Shown piece after piece: positions 10,949 to 21,214 of a DNA stretch of 64,000 nt. This DNA comes from Halomonas sp. I5-271120 (GTDB taxonomy: Bacteria > Pseudomonadota > Gammaproteobacteria > Pseudomonadales > Halomonadaceae), in the NCBI RefSeq assembly GCF_030553075.1, contig NZ_CP130701.1, forward strand, positions 1,116,001 through 1,180,000, in the 5' to 3' direction. The notes under the pieces are model-generated. The model saw nothing but the letters and a program-made list of their open reading frames with translations. It searched no databases and had not been told where the DNA came from. Both the position numbers and the translations under genes were made by a program. Numbering within the stretch: position 1 is the stretch's first letter; each line of letters starts with the position of its first letter.

Positions 10949-12439
10949 TTGCGACTGAATCTACTAATGCTCAAGGCCGTCGCCCGACATCTGCTGCACT
11001 ACCATCGCTGGTACCTGTCGCTGGGCGTGGCCGTCACCCTGGCCTTGCTGCCGCATCGTCAGAACCCGGCGCCAAACCACCATTTGGAGGAGGTTCGCGA
11101 CCGCGACTTCCTGACTGTCGTCAGCCGCAACACCCCGACCAGCTACTACGAAGGCCGCCGCGGACCGACCGGCTTCGAGTACGAACTGGCGCGCCGTTTC
11201 GCCGACCACCTGGGCGTCAGCCTGTCGATGGAAACCAAGAGCGACATCGCCAGCGTGCTTCAGAGCGTCGCCAGTGGCGAGGGCGATGTGGGCGCCGCGG
11301 CGTTGACCCTGGCACCGTCCAGAACCGACCTCAACTTCAGTACCGCCATCCTCGAGCTACAGCCGCAGGTGGTCTATCGTCGCGGACTGCCCCCGGTGGA
11401 CAGTGTCGAGGACCTCGTGGGTCTCGAGATCGCTACCATTCGCGACTCCGGGATCGGTGGCGTGCTGCGCGGCCTGCAGGAGGAGTTTCCCGAACTCAGC
11501 TGGCGCGAAGCCGGCGACCTTGAGGTCGCCGATCTCCTGCAGCGCGTCGAAGAAGGCGAACTGGATGCCGCGGTGATCTTCACCCACCAGTTTACCCTCA
11601 ACCGCCTGTTCTTCCCCGGCGTCGATGATGGCGTCACTCTCGGTGAACCCCTGAGCATGGTCTGGGCCTTTCCGGCCGACTACGGCCTTGGCCTGCAGCG
11701 CGAAGCGAACGACTTTCTGGCGTCGCTGCGGCGCGACGGCACGCTCAATGCTCTGATCAAGCGTTACTTCGGTCAGGAGGACTATCTCGAGTACGTCGGC
11801 GCCCGCACCTTCATTCGCCAGCTTCAGGAGAAGCTCGACGACTACGATGATCTGTTTCGCAAGGCCGCGAGGGAGACCGGGTTCGACTGGAAACTGCTGG
11901 CAGCGCTCGGGTATCAGGAATCCCACTGGGAGCCACGCGCCACCTCGCCTACCGGGGTACGTGGGCTGATGATGCTGACCAACGCCACCGCCTCCGAAAT
12001 GGACGTCAGCAACCGTCTCGACCCTGCACAAAGCATCGACGGCGGTGCCCGCTACCTGCGCGAGATGATGGACCGCCTGCAGGAAGAAATCACCGGCGAT
12101 GACCGGCTATGGATGGCGCTTGCCGCCTACAATGTGGGCCTTGGCCATCTCTATGACGCCCAGAAGATCGCCGAGATGCGCGGCGGTGACCCCTATGCCT
12201 GGCCGGACGTACGCGAGGCGCTGCCACTGCTGCAGAATCGCGCCTGGTACTCCAAGGTGCGTCACGGCTATGCCCGCGGCGGCGAGCCGGTGATCTACGT
12301 GCGCAATATTCGGCGCTATTACGAGATCCTCAACTACGTCGACCGCAGTCAACAGCAGTTCTTCCAGCTCAACGAGCGGGCAGAAAGCGAAACGGCTGAC
12401 GACGGTCAGCAGTATGATCGCATCCCACCGATCCTATGA
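10949..12439 (+). CDS. mltF: Membrane-bound lytic transglycosylase F
   Basis: MltF cleaves peptidoglycan glycan strands, forming 1,6-anhydro ends. The 496-residue protein has an N-terminal membrane anchor ([13 protein letters not shown]) with no lipobox cysteine, a solute-binding-like regulatory domain (about 48-275), and a C-terminal SLT domain (about 300-470). The catalytic Glu is in [11 protein letters not shown], followed by [16 protein letters not shown]. The start is TTG at 10949, supported by AAGGTGAG (10932-10939); the first ATG (10967) has no ribosome site. The stop overlaps the start of the next gene by 4 bases. A second, lipoprotein MltF is encoded at 40639. Confidence 0.9.
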   Translation: MRLNLLMLKAVARHLLHYHRWYLSLGVAVTLALLPHRQNPAPNHHLEEVRDRDFLTVVSRNTPTSYYEGRRGPTGFEYELARRFADHLGVSLSMETKSDIASVLQSVASGEGDVGAAALTLAPSRTDLNFSTAILELQPQVVYRRGLPPVDSVEDLVGLEIATIRDSGIGGVLRGLQEEFPELSWREAGDLEVADLLQRVEEGELDAAVIFTHQFTLNRLFFPGVDDGVTLGEPLSMVWAFPADYGLGLQREANDFLASLRRDGTLNALIKRYFGQEDYLEYVGARTFIRQLQEKLDDYDDLFRKAARETGFDWKLLAALGYQESHWEPRATSPTGVRGLMMLTNATASEMDVSNRLDPAQSIDGGARYLREMMDRLQEEITGDDRLWMALAAYNVGLGHLYDAQKIAEMRGGDPYAWPDVREALPLLQNRAWYSKVRHGYARGGEPVIYVRNIRRYYEILNYVDRSQQQFFQLNERAESETADDGQQYDRIPPIL

Positions 12440-14403
12440 GCCGACGCCTTCTCACCCCCGTTTCTCTGCTGCTGTGCTGCTCGGCCCTTGTCACTATCGT
12501 GGCGGCTGGCCTATCGCAGGACATCGGTTTCAGGGACCCCAGTCTGGTGGCCACCCTGGCACTCACGCTAGCCAAGCTCGCCTGGCTCTGCCACTGGCCG
12601 CGCCTGGCACGCAGCATGGCCAGCGTCACAGTTGCGTGCCTGACGCTCGGACTCTTGAGCTATCTGCTGCCCGAATACTGGGTCGCTACGGCACGCTGGC
12701 AGGCCATTGCCGCCTGGCTTCAGCCAGGCACGGGCCTAGAGGACTGGCGAGCACCGTTGCTCGCGACACTCTGCCTGATCCTGCTCGGCGGCGCCCAGCT
12801 GACGGGGCGCCGTGCCTCGCTGGGCAGCCCCATGCTGCTCGGTCTGGCGGTACTGATGTGGCTCGCTCAGTTGGACGTTGGCATCATGCCAGCCACGCGG
12901 TGGGTCATTGACTATACGGCGGCACCGACCGCGCTGGTGCCCATGGGCTGCCTATTGGCCGCTCATGCACTGCGCCTTACCATCACATTCATCGCTGAGC
13001 GCCAACTGCTGGTCCGCCCTCTGTCGATGGCGCTGCTACTCGGCGGCCTGGCCCTGGCATTCTCCCAGCACCTGCAATTCCTCGAGGACCGCCGCCTGCA
13101 TAGCGTGCTGAAGGAAGAAAACGACCGGCTGGCCGATAACCTTTCCGGGGAGGTCCTCGATCATCTGCGTGCCATGCGGCGCTTCGTCAACGGCTGGCGG
13201 CTATTAGATTCGCCCCCGGATGCTGCCAGCTGGGCCGTGATGGCCGAGCCGCTGTATCGCGACTTCGGCTATTTCGTGAACATCGCCCTGGTCGAACCCG
13301 ATTCGCGCATTCGTTATGTCTACCCCATGGATGCGGCCAATCAGCGCCTCCTGGGCATAAAGATATCCGAAAACCAGCCTGCCGGGCGCCCGGCCCAGCA
13401 ACGAGCGCTGATCGACCATCAGGAAGCGATTACCGACGTCATCCCACTGCTGCAGGGTCAATACGGCATCATCTACTACCTGCCGACCCAAATCGCCACC
13501 GGCCGCTTCATTGGCGCCAGCGCCATGGTGCTCAGCCTGCAGGCCCTGACCGACACGCTCACGGAGACCGTCGACGCGCAGCGCACCCGGCTCGAACTGC
13601 GTCAGGCATCGAAACCTCTGGCCATCCTGGGGCCCGGCGACGGCAATCGCGCCTGGGCGAACACCGCGCAGATCCATATCGGTGATCATCCGCTGACGCT
13701 GACGACCCTGCCCTCGCGGCTGCGACTGCTGGAGTACCACGCCAGGCTGCCAGCGGTCGGCCTGGCCACCGGCCTGGGCCTTTCCTATCTACTGTTCCTG
13801 GTGCTGTTCTCTCACCGGCACCTGGCCATCCAGCACCGTCTGCTCCATGGCTCCCACGCCCAGCTGCGCCGGGAAATCAAGGCCCGTAGCCGCCTGCAGA
13901 AGGAAGTCGAATGGCTGGCCCGTCATGACGAACTGACCAACCTGGCCAACCGGCGGATGCTGATGGAAACCCTCAAGGCGCAGCACGACACTCGCCCGCT
14001 GTGCGTGATGATATGTGACCTTGATCACTTCAAGCGGATCAACGACAGCCTCGGCCATCCGGCAGGCGACGAATACCTGAAACGCCTGGGCGAGCTGGGC
14101 GAGGCCGTGGCGAGCCGAGCCGGCGGTCTGTTTGCTCGCTACGGCGGCGAGGAATTCATCGTACTGCTGCCCGGCTGCGATACCGCGCAGGGCCTGCGGG
14201 TGGCCGATGAGCTCAAGGCCTCACTCCAGTCCGCCAACCTCCAGCACCATGACGGCGAAGCATTGACCATGAGCATCGGCCTGACCGCCCTCGAGCAAGG
14301 GCCTCTGGATATCGCCACGCTGATGCAGGTCGCCGACGAGGCTCTCTATCAGGCCAAGAAACAGGGACGCAACCGAATCGTCAGCGCCACGATGCCGGTC
14401 TAG
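12436..14403 (+). CDS. Membrane diguanylate cyclase with CHASE-like sensor
   Basis: A 655-residue protein expected to make cyclic-di-GMP from two GTP. The first ~210 residues hold several hydrophobic spans. A periplasmic sensor region (about 215-430; [34 protein letters not shown]) resembles CHASE domains, and another span follows near 435-460. The C-terminal GGDEF domain begins at [13 protein letters not shown] and has an intact active site, [13 protein letters not shown]. The usual inhibitory RxxD site upstream is RAGG here, so product inhibition through that site is unlikely. The ATGA overlap with mltF implies coupled translation, linking a cell-wall enzyme to a second-messenger enzyme. 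Confidence 0.9.
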   Translation: MSRRLLTPVSLLLCCSALVTIVAAGLSQDIGFRDPSLVATLALTLAKLAWLCHWPRLARSMASVTVACLTLGLLSYLLPEYWVATARWQAIAAWLQPGTGLEDWRAPLLATLCLILLGGAQLTGRRASLGSPMLLGLAVLMWLAQLDVGIMPATRWVIDYTAAPTALVPMGCLLAAHALRLTITFIAERQLLVRPLSMALLLGGLALAFSQHLQFLEDRRLHSVLKEENDRLADNLSGEVLDHLRAMRRFVNGWRLLDSPPDAASWAVMAEPLYRDFGYFVNIALVEPDSRIRYVYPMDAANQRLLGIKISENQPAGRPAQQRALIDHQEAITDVIPLLQGQYGIIYYLPTQIATGRFIGASAMVLSLQALTDTLTETVDAQRTRLELRQASKPLAILGPGDGNRAWANTAQIHIGDHPLTLTTLPSRLRLLEYHARLPAVGLATGLGLSYLLFLVLFSHRHLAIQHRLLHGSHAQLRREIKARSRLQKEVEWLARHDELTNLANRRMLMETLKAQHDTRPLCVMICDLDHFKRINDSLGHPAGDEYLKRLGELGEAVASRAGGLFARYGGEEFIVLLPGCDTAQGLRVADELKASLQSANLQHHDGEALTMSIGLTALEQGPLDIATLMQVADEALYQAKKQGRNRIVSATMPV

Positions 14404-14474
14404 CCACGCCGCGCAACGACGACCCGAACACCGACGCGCGCTGGGTCACGCGCTTTCGCTCATGCCCCTGCCGG

Positions 14475-15005
<531 letters not shown>

Positions 15006-15007
15006 TC

Positions 15008-15832
15008 ATGTCTCAAGCGTTGGACAATCTGGTGGCCCTGCTGGGGCTGGAGATGATCGAGGAAAATCTCTTCCGAGGCCATAGCCAGGATCTGGGCTTC
15101 CCCCAGCTGTTCGGCGGTCAGGTACTCGGTCAGGCGCTCTCGGCCGCCACCCGCACGGTGCCCGCCGAACGTCGCGTGCATTCCCAGCACGGCTATTTCC
15201 TGAGGCCGGGCGATCCACAGCTGCCGGTGGTCTACCAGGTCGACCGGGTCCGCGATGGCGGTAGCTTCACCACCCGCCGGATCACCGCCATCCAGAAGGG
15301 CAAACCGATCTTCTTCTGCAGCGCCTCCTTTCAGGGCGACGAGCACGGCTTTCATCATCAGCTCACCATGCCCGACGTCGACGACCCGGAGACGCTGATT
15401 CAGGAAGGCGCCAAGGTCCAGCGCTTCAACGGCCACCCCATCGAATTCCTGCACCTCGACGACGAGGCCCCTGGCAACGACGGCGCGCCGCGCAAACGCC
15501 TATGGTTCCGGCTGGCGGGCGAGCTGCCCGACGACCCTGCCCTGCACCGCTATCTGCTGGCCTACAGCTCGGATTTCAATCTGCTGACCACCTCGCTGGT
15601 TTCCCACGGCGTTGCCTTCGGTGACCCGCAGCTGCAGATAGCCAGCCTCGATCATTCGTTGTGGTTCCATCAGAACGTCACCGTCAACGACTGGCTACGC
15701 TACGACATGGACAGTCCCTGGGCCGGCGGCGCACGCGGTTTCGCTCGCGGCAGCATCTATGACCGTAAGGGCCGACTGGTCGCCTCTTCCGCCCAGGAAG
15801 GCCTGACCCGCGTTCGCGATTTCGAAGGCTGA
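15008..15832 (+). CDS. tesB: Acyl-CoA thioesterase II
   Basis: TesB hydrolyses medium- and long-chain acyl-CoA to free fatty acid and CoA. The 274-residue protein is a double hot-dog enzyme. Its start MSQALDNLVALLGLEMIEEN and FRGHSQDLGFPQLFGGQVLG closely resemble E. coli TesB (286 residues), and RVHSQHGYFLRPGD is the conserved first hot-dog core. ATG 15008 is chosen because AGAGGA precedes it and it matches the family start; a longer frame from 14960 is unlikely. The C-terminal half contains ASLDHSLWFHQNVTVNDWL. Confidence 0.94.
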   Translation: MSQALDNLVALLGLEMIEENLFRGHSQDLGFPQLFGGQVLGQALSAATRTVPAERRVHSQHGYFLRPGDPQLPVVYQVDRVRDGGSFTTRRITAIQKGKPIFFCSASFQGDEHGFHHQLTMPDVDDPETLIQEGAKVQRFNGHPIEFLHLDDEAPGNDGAPRKRLWFRLAGELPDDPALHRYLLAYSSDFNLLTTSLVSHGVAFGDPQLQIASLDHSLWFHQNVTVNDWLRYDMDSPWAGGARGFARGSIYDRKGRLVASSAQEGLTRVRDFEG

Positions 15833-15952
15833 CGGCAAGCATTCAAGAACCGGCACCCAAGGACGGACACCCGGCGGGATGAACTGGCAGGCGACGGGCG
15901 TTGCCCCTATTCTCAGCTCGGGGCTCCGCTCAGGCATTCTAGGCCCCGTCGT

Positions 15953-16028
15953 GCCGGTGTAGCTCAGTTGGCAGAGCAGCGCATTCGTAATGCGCAGGTC
16001 GGTGGTTCGAATCCACTCATCGGCACCA
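15953..16028 (+). tRNA. tRNA-Thr (anticodon CGT)
   Basis: A 76-base tRNA with encoded CCA: acceptor GCCGGTG/CATCGGC, D-arm TAGCTCAGTTGGCAGAGC, anticodon loop TTCGTAA, T-arm GGTTCGAATCC. tRNA-Thr(CGT) genes often serve as phage attachment sites, but no integrase or tRNA-end duplication is visible nearby. Confidence 0.97.
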
Positions 16029-16128
16029 GAACAAGCAATAACGTGCAGGCGCTGGGGGATAGGCTCTTAAGAGCACGTCCGCCCATGCCGTCATGCATAA
16101 CTGACACCGTCTTAGTAGTCCTGTCGCC

Positions 16129-16287
16129 TCACCGCCGCGCGATGATCCACACCGCATGAACGATGCCGGGTATGTAGCCGAGCAGCGTCAGCAGGATGTT
16201 GATCCAGAACTGCAGACCGAGACCGACTTGAAGAAAGACACCCACCGGAGGCAGCAGGATCGCGAGCACAATGCGGATAACGTCCAT
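16129..16287 (-). CDS. Pmp3/YqaE-family stress membrane peptide
   Basis: A 52-residue protein of the Pmp3 (UPF0057) family. It has two membrane spans (VIRIVLAILLPPVGVFLQVG and LQFWINILLTLLGYIPGIVH) and the family signature PPxGVFLQ. Members sit in the inner membrane and are linked to salt, cold or membrane-potential stress. ATG 16287 follows an AAGGAG at 16294-16300. It is a single gene; downstream lies tRNA-Thr on the other strand. Confidence 0.9.
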   Translation of the reverse strand: MDVIRIVLAILLPPVGVFLQVGLGLQFWINILLTLLGYIPGIVHAVWIIARR

Positions 16288-16643
16288 GAGATAACTCCTT
16301 GTATTGATGGCGATGAGCCTGCTTGCCTGTATCGACCACTGCGTGTCTCGGAATGTTCCGAGCGTAAACAGTCAAGAGCGCAGGAAGAGTAGAAAGGCGC
16401 ACTGTCCCGGACCTCTTCCAGCCTAGCGGGGCCAATGCCATCAGCTAGCGCTACGGGTATGAACCTGACCTCACCATTCCTCACCATCGCCAAGGGCCAG
16501 GTTTTCGTAAAGGTTTACTTTCTCGGCGTTGATCTCGCTCGGCTATGTCTAAGAGCAAGTCTCAGTGCAAGTCTCAGTGCAAGTCTTAGAGCAAGTCTCG
16601 GGGCTAGCCTCAGGGCTATTCCCGAGGCTTGTCGCGTGCCCAC
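16288..16643. other. Intergenic region with a repeat array
   Basis: 356 bases between two minus-strand genes. It holds the pmp3 ribosome site and promoter region and, at its right end, the 12-bp tandem array at 16547-16630. The reading frames over the array simply mirror the repeat and are not considered genes. Confidence 0.5.
16547..16630. repeat. 12-bp tandem repeat array, about seven units
   Basis: Units at 16547, 16559, 16571, 16583, 16595, 16607 and 16619 start with GTCTAAGAGCAA and GTCTCAGTGCAA (twice) and drift progressively toward the right end. It lies just beyond the stop of the DUF1206 gene. Confidence 0.85.
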
Positions 16644-17456
16644 TCAGTCGACGCTGGTATCCCGGAAAGCGGAGTTGATGAGGCAGTAGAGCCCATAGCC
16701 GAACAGGCCGAGAGCCACCACGCCCAGTAGCCAGGGGCCGAAGGGCTGGGCGGCCAGAACGTTCAGCGCGCCGCCGAGCCCTTGAGCCTGACTCGGATCG
16801 GTTCGCCATGCGGCGATGCACAGAAAGAGACCGATGATCATGAAGACCACCCCGCGAGCTGAGAGGCCCCAGCGGGTGATGCCCTCGAAGAAGCGGCGCT
16901 GCGCCGTGGACATGTCCTGGTGATGCCAGTTCTTGAGGTAGGAGCGGGTGATGGCCCGCCACAGCTGACGCAGGCCGACCCCCAGGAACACCAGACCGAC
17001 GGCGAAGATCAGGGCCACGCCTCCCCGGTGGCTCATCAGCAGGGCGGTGCGATCCTGAGCGGCGCCTTCCCCCGACGCCATCGCCAGGTTACGCAACAGG
17101 TCGAAGCAGTAGACCCCCAGGCTGCCGTGGGTGAGGGTGCTGACGAGAAAGCCCAGGCGTGTCCCGCTTCCCTTGAGGCCCAGCCCTACCTCCTCGGTAT
17201 CCAACAGGGCCTGCAACAGGCGCCACAAGGCGTAAGCGAACAGCCCGATGCCCAGCAGGCCGAGCATGACGTCTCCGAAAGGTCGACTAACCAGTTGGTT
17301 GATCGCCTGCTTGGAACCCACATTGTCCCCGCCAAGCCCAGCCGCCGCCAGGGAGGCGAGGCCACCAATCAGCAGATAGACGATTCCCTTGGCGACATAG
17401 CCGGCGCGAGCTGCAAGGGAAAGGCCCTGCTTGAGTCGTGTCTCGGATCGCGTCAT
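16644..17456 (-). CDS. DUF1206 membrane protein
   Basis: A 270-residue integral membrane protein of the DUF1206 family, whose function is unknown. Three repeated two-span modules can be seen, each beginning like ARAGYVAKGIVYLLIGG: about 15-85, 100-170 (LGFLVSTLTHGSLGVYCFDL) and 195-265 (WGLSARGVVFMIIGLFLCIA). ATG 17456 is chosen for the family-like start with GGAG upstream; the frame runs to 17588 without similarity. It is downstream of the ABC operon on the same strand, but a hairpin at 17592 separates them. Confidence 0.85.
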   Translation of the reverse strand: MTRSETRLKQGLSLAARAGYVAKGIVYLLIGGLASLAAAGLGGDNVGSKQAINQLVSRPFGDVMLGLLGIGLFAYALWRLLQALLDTEEVGLGLKGSGTRLGFLVSTLTHGSLGVYCFDLLRNLAMASGEGAAQDRTALLMSHRGGVALIFAVGLVFLGVGLRQLWRAITRSYLKNWHHQDMSTAQRRFFEGITRWGLSARGVVFMIIGLFLCIAAWRTDPSQAQGLGGALNVLAAQPFGPWLLGVVALGLFGYGLYCLINSAFRDTSVD

Positions 17457-17591
17457 GGGGGCTCCGTGCCGAGGGGCGGGGGTCGAGGGGAACGCCTCAG
17501 GCTCAGGATCACGATGGTAAGGGCCCCCCGGGCGTTTGACTACATGGTCATGCCGGGAAACCCTTTCCAACAGTTCCGCTATAACCAACGA

Positions 17592-17613
17592 CGCCGACCG
17601 CGAGCGGTCGGCG
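17592..17613 (-). terminator. Hairpin after the ABC transporter operon
   Basis: Nine base pairs (CGCCGACCG with CGGTCGGCG, four-base loop) 40 bases past the last permease gene. The T run on the minus strand is weak, so it may be a terminator or only an mRNA 3' stabilising stem. Confidence 0.45.
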
Positions 17614-17652
17614 ACCAGAGTGAGGCCGGCGAAGTAGCCCAGGTGGGAAGTG

Positions 17653-18504
17653 TCAGCCCGGGCTCATGCCACGCAGCCGCTCGCTGCGGCGGCGCAGCAG
17701 TTCAAGCGTTGCCAGCAGCAGCATCGACAGCACTACCAGCATCGTCGCTACCGCCAGGATGGTCGGGCTGATCTGCTCACGAATGCCTGACCACATCTGA
17801 AGCGGCATGGTGCGCTGCTCGGGCCCGGCGATGAACAGCACCACCACCACCTCATCGAAAGAGGTGATGAAGGCGAACAACGCCCCCGACACGACCCCCG
17901 GCGTAACCAGCGGCAGTACCACTTTGAAGAAGGTGCGTGTGGGGTTGGCACCCAGGCTGTGAGCAGCGCGAATCAGGGTGGTATCGAAGCTCGACAGGGT
18001 CGCCGTCACCGTGATCACCACGAAGGGAATGCCCAGCGCCGTATGGGCTAGGATCACCCCCAGATAGGTCTGGGCCAGTTGGATCTTCGAGAAGAAGAAG
18101 AACATCGCCGCCGCCGAGATGATCAGCGGCACGATCATCGGCGAGATCAGAAGCGCCATGATCAGCCCGCGGGCCGGCATATGCCGGCTCGACAGGCCAA
18201 GCGCGGCGATAGTGCCAAGCACCGTGGCCAGCACCGTCGAGGAGATACCGACGATGAAGCTGTTCTTGATCGAGTTCAGCCAGGCGCTGGAGGTGAAGAA
18301 CTCCTGATACCAGCGCAGCGAATAGCCTTCCGGATCGAAGTTCAGCATCGCCTCCGAGAAGGTGAAGTACGGCTCGGCATTGAACGACAGCGGGATGATC
18401 ACCAGCAGCGGGCCGACCAGAAACAGGAAGACCAGCGCACACAGGACGAGAAAGACGTAATGCCAGATGCGCTCGCCACGGGTGGCATAGGAAGGAATCG
18501 CCAT
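17653..18504 (-). CDS. ABC permease, PotC type (polyamine family)
   Basis: An inner-membrane permease of the spermidine/putrescine family with about six spans. The binding-protein-dependent transport signature (EAA loop) is at LIRAAHSLGANPTRTFFKVVLPLVTPG. ATG 18504 is preceded by GTG 18507, and either could be the start. It lies 4 bases from the previous permease stop, so the two are coupled. Fourth gene of the ATPase, binding protein, permease, permease operon. The exact substrate (putrescine, spermidine or another cation) cannot be read from sequence. Confidence 0.88.
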   Translation of the reverse strand: MAIPSYATRGERIWHYVFLVLCALVFLFLVGPLLVIIPLSFNAEPYFTFSEAMLNFDPEGYSLRWYQEFFTSSAWLNSIKNSFIVGISSTVLATVLGTIAALGLSSRHMPARGLIMALLISPMIVPLIISAAAMFFFFSKIQLAQTYLGVILAHTALGIPFVVITVTATLSSFDTTLIRAAHSLGANPTRTFFKVVLPLVTPGVVSGALFAFITSFDEVVVVLFIAGPEQRTMPLQMWSGIREQISPTILAVATMLVVLSMLLLATLELLRRRSERLRGMSPG

Positions 18505-18508
18505 CACA

Positions 18509-19762
18509 TTACCCCAGTTTGACTTTGTCGACGCCGATCAGGCGGTTGAAGATCATGTAGAACACGATGACCACGAACAGCAGGATCGAAGCGATCGCCG
18601 CGGCCAGGCCCCAGTTCAGCGAGGTCTGCATATGGTAGGCGATGTAGTTGGTAATGAAGCGTCCCGACTGGCCGCCTACCAGCGCCGGCGTGATGTAGTA
18701 GCCGATCGACAGAATGAACACCAGAATCCCGCCAGCGGCGATGCCGGGAATGGTCAGCGGGAAGTAGACGCGCCGGAACGACAGGAACGGCTTGCCGCCA
18801 AGCGACCGTGCGGCCCGCATGTAGCTTGGAGGAATCGTCTTCATCACCGAGTACAGCGGCAGAATCATGAACGGCAGCAGGATATGGGTCATGGCGATGA
18901 TGGTGCCGGTCTTGTTGTGAATCATCTGCCATCGCGCTTCGTCGGCGACGACCCCCAGCGCCACCATCATGTCATTGAGCACCCCCTGGGACTGCAGGAT
19001 GGCGATCCAGGTGGTGGTGCGCACCAGCAGTGAGGTCCAGAACGGCAACAGCACCAGGATCATCAGCAGGTTGGCACGCCGCGCCGGCAGGTTCGCCAGC
19101 AGAAAAGCGACCGGGTAGCCGAGCACCAGCGTCAGCAGGGTGATCAGGCCACTCATCCAGAAGGTGCGCCAGAACAGCGCCACATGGATCTGCAGGTAGT
19201 CCGGCACCTCGACAATGTCGCCGGCGGGCGTGTACTGAAGATCGACCGCCGCCAGGTAGTACGACAGGGTATAGGGCGAAGATTCACGCTCGATCAGTTG
19301 CCAGGTCTCGAGCTCGCCCCAGGCGTCGTTGGCATCGATCAAGGCCGCCTTGTAGGGCGGTTCGATGCGTGACAGGCGCCGGGCGGTGCCCATTACCGCC
19401 GAGCGCATGCCCGACTTCTCGTAGTTCAGGCGACTCGACACCAACCCCAGATTGCGCTCTTCCTGACCGATCTCAAGATCTTCTGCCAGGGCGGCGTAGA
19501 CCGGCTCATCGGGCAACGAGGCGCCGTCCCAGCTCTCGAGAGCCGCCACGGTGCGCGGCAGGGCATTGGAGACTTCGGGGTTGTCGACGCTGCGCCAGAG
19601 CATGTCGAAGATCGGCATCACGAAGGCGATGATCAGGAAGGCCAGCAGCGGCGAGACCAGCAGCAGGGCCTTGAGTTTCAACCGGCGCGAGGCGCGGCGC
19701 AGACTGACTTTCAGCGGCACGCCGTCGGCAGTGGTCAGCGGAGCAGAAGGGGAATCAGACAC
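18509..19762 (-). CDS. ABC permease, PotB type (polyamine family)
   Basis: A 417-residue inner-membrane permease, longer than E. coli PotB/PotH (about 275-317 residues), because ~100 extracytoplasmic residues separate the first span (ALLLVSPLLAFLIIAFVMPI) from the rest. The permease core has FRRVYFPLTIPGIAAGGILVF as the EAA-loop region (MRAARSLGGKP precedes it). GTG 19762 is chosen as start because GGAGAGG lies just upstream; ATG 19807 lacks one. Third gene of the operon. Confidence 0.85.
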   Translation of the reverse strand: MSDSPSAPLTTADGVPLKVSLRRASRRLKLKALLLVSPLLAFLIIAFVMPIFDMLWRSVDNPEVSNALPRTVAALESWDGASLPDEPVYAALAEDLEIGQEERNLGLVSSRLNYEKSGMRSAVMGTARRLSRIEPPYKAALIDANDAWGELETWQLIERESSPYTLSYYLAAVDLQYTPAGDIVEVPDYLQIHVALFWRTFWMSGLITLLTLVLGYPVAFLLANLPARRANLLMILVLLPFWTSLLVRTTTWIAILQSQGVLNDMMVALGVVADEARWQMIHNKTGTIIAMTHILLPFMILPLYSVMKTIPPSYMRAARSLGGKPFLSFRRVYFPLTIPGIAAGGILVFILSIGYYITPALVGGQSGRFITNYIAYHMQTSLNWGLAAAIASILLFVVIVFYMIFNRLIGVDKVKLG

Positions 19763-19866
19763 GCGAGCCTCTCCATTCGGGTCACCGGTGATCAACTCAC
19801 CGGGCATTCGCGACCCCGCCGCGCATCACGGCAGGCGTGATGCGCAGGCGAGGCACGGAGAAAGAG

Positions 19867-19888
19867 AGCGCCGCCCGAAGGCGGCGCT
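19867..19888 (-). terminator. Stem-loop between binding-protein and permease genes
   Basis: Nine base pairs with a tetraloop (AGCGCCGCC, loop TTCG on the minus strand, GGCGGCGCT) 6 bases past the binding-protein stop. The following tract is CTCTCTTTCT, only partly T-rich. Such intercistronic stems commonly give more binding protein than permease by partial termination or mRNA protection. Confidence 0.6.
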
Positions 19889-19893
19889 GAGTC

Positions 19894-21033
19894 TTACATG
19901 GCCAGCCAGGCGTCGAAGCGGCGGCTCAGTTCATCGATGTTGTCGGCCCAGAACTCGTCATTCTTGGGAATGGCGGTAGCGAAGTTGGGCGGGAAGGTCG
20001 GCATGTGCGGGGTCATCTCGATGCCGGTCTCGGCATGGGTGGAGACCATGCCTGAGGACGATTTGCGGGCCGGACCGTAGGAGATGTAGCGGGCCTGGTC
20101 GGCGAGACGCTGGGTATCGGTGGCGAAGTTGAGATAGTCCTTGACCTTGTCGAGCTTGCCGGTCGGCACCACCCAGCCATCGAGCTCGAAGACCTGGGCA
20201 TCCCAGATGATCTCGAAGGGCTGCCCCTCACTCAGCATGGCGTTGAAAATCCGCCCGTTGTAGGCCGAGCCGAAGGCGACCTCCTGGTCGGCCAGCAGTT
20301 GGGGGGGCTGGGCGCCTTCCTGCCACCAGATCACCTGATCCTTGATGGTATCGAGCTTGGCGAAGGCGCGCTGCACGCCCTCCTCGGTGGAGAGCACGTC
20401 ATAGACGTCTTCCGGTGCCACGCCATCGGCGACCAGTGCCCACTCGAGGTTGTTGATCGGCTTGCGCATCAGGGTACGCTTGCCCGGGAAGTTCTCCAGG
20501 TCGAAAACGTCGGCGATGGTGCTCGGCTGCTTGTCCTCGGGGAACATCTCGGTGTTGAAGGCGACGATGTTGGAATAGACGATCGAGGCGACGAAGCACT
20601 CATCCAGCGCCCCGTCGACGAAGTCCTCGCTGGGCGGCGTGCCGTCCGGCGCATCCGCCAGCAGGGCATCATGGTCGAGGGGCTCGATCAGGCCCTCGGC
20701 GCAGGCGATCAGGGCATCGGCGGGCAGCATGTCGACCAGGTCCCAGGTCACGTTGCCGGCCTGGGACTGGGCACGCAGCCCGGCCAGGGCGTTGCCGCTG
20801 CGGTCGATGTTGACGATCTCGTCGCCGGTCTTCTCCATCCAGGGCTCGTGGTAGGCCTTCTGCTGGCTCTCGCTGTAGGCCCCGCCCCAGGAGACGATAT
20901 TGAGGGTTTCGGCCTGGGCGCTGACCGCCGCGGCCAGCGCACTGAGGCCGACCAGGGCCAACGAGGCACGCCGGATGCGCAGCGAGCGACGACCTGCCAC
21001 CTGCTTCATGACGTTGTACATGACATTCTCCAT
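19894..21033 (-). CDS. ABC substrate-binding protein, PotD/PotF family
   Basis: A 379-residue periplasmic binding protein of the polyamine-type family. It has a Sec signal peptide (RRASLALVGLSALAAAVSAQA, cleavage after AQA), then the family opening ETLNIVSWGGAYSESQQKAY. FNTEMFPEDKQPSTIADVFD and VIWWQEGAQPPQLLADQEVAF are typical. It delivers substrate to the permeases at 19762 and 18504. The first few residues are uncertain because several ATGs lie close together (21033, 21021, 21009). Confidence 0.88.
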   Translation of the reverse strand: MENVMYNVMKQVAGRRSLRIRRASLALVGLSALAAAVSAQAETLNIVSWGGAYSESQQKAYHEPWMEKTGDEIVNIDRSGNALAGLRAQSQAGNVTWDLVDMLPADALIACAEGLIEPLDHDALLADAPDGTPPSEDFVDGALDECFVASIVYSNIVAFNTEMFPEDKQPSTIADVFDLENFPGKRTLMRKPINNLEWALVADGVAPEDVYDVLSTEEGVQRAFAKLDTIKDQVIWWQEGAQPPQLLADQEVAFGSAYNGRIFNAMLSEGQPFEIIWDAQVFELDGWVVPTGKLDKVKDYLNFATDTQRLADQARYISYGPARKSSSGMVSTHAETGIEMTPHMPTFPPNFATAIPKNDEFWADNIDELSRRFDAWLAM

Positions 21034-21048
21034 TTATTGTTGTGCTTG

Positions 21049-21108
21049 GTTTTACCGTACGTTTTTTGCTGTCTTTCGTTTTGCCGTACTGGGTTTTGCC
21101 GTACTGAC
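21049..21108. repeat. Degenerate ~15-bp direct repeats upstream of the binding-protein gene
   Basis: GTTTTGCCGTACTGG and GTTTTGCCGTACTGA are adjacent, preceded by looser relatives (GGTTTTACCGTAC, GTTTTTTGCTGTC). They sit 15-75 bases upstream of the binding-protein gene, inside the ATPase-binding protein spacer. A role in expression is possible but not shown. Confidence 0.65.
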
Positions 21109-21214
21109 TCTTTCCCTGCTTAGCGGTTGAGATATTGCCGATGATGCCGCGCTGCCACGCCTCGCGTGATCCACGGCGTCTCTGCAAGGGGATAGGTCTC
21201 CCCACGGCCCCTGC

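Noticed and set aside
15953..16100. tRNA-Thr as an occupied attachment site
   Set aside because: tRNA-Thr(CGT) is a common phage target, but there is no integrase, no tRNA-end duplicate and no prophage gene nearby.
20669..21205. A 178-codon frame covering the repeats upstream of the binding protein
   Set aside because: It overlaps the binding-protein gene in another frame, and its KTQYGKTKD-type repeat only reflects the DNA repeats.
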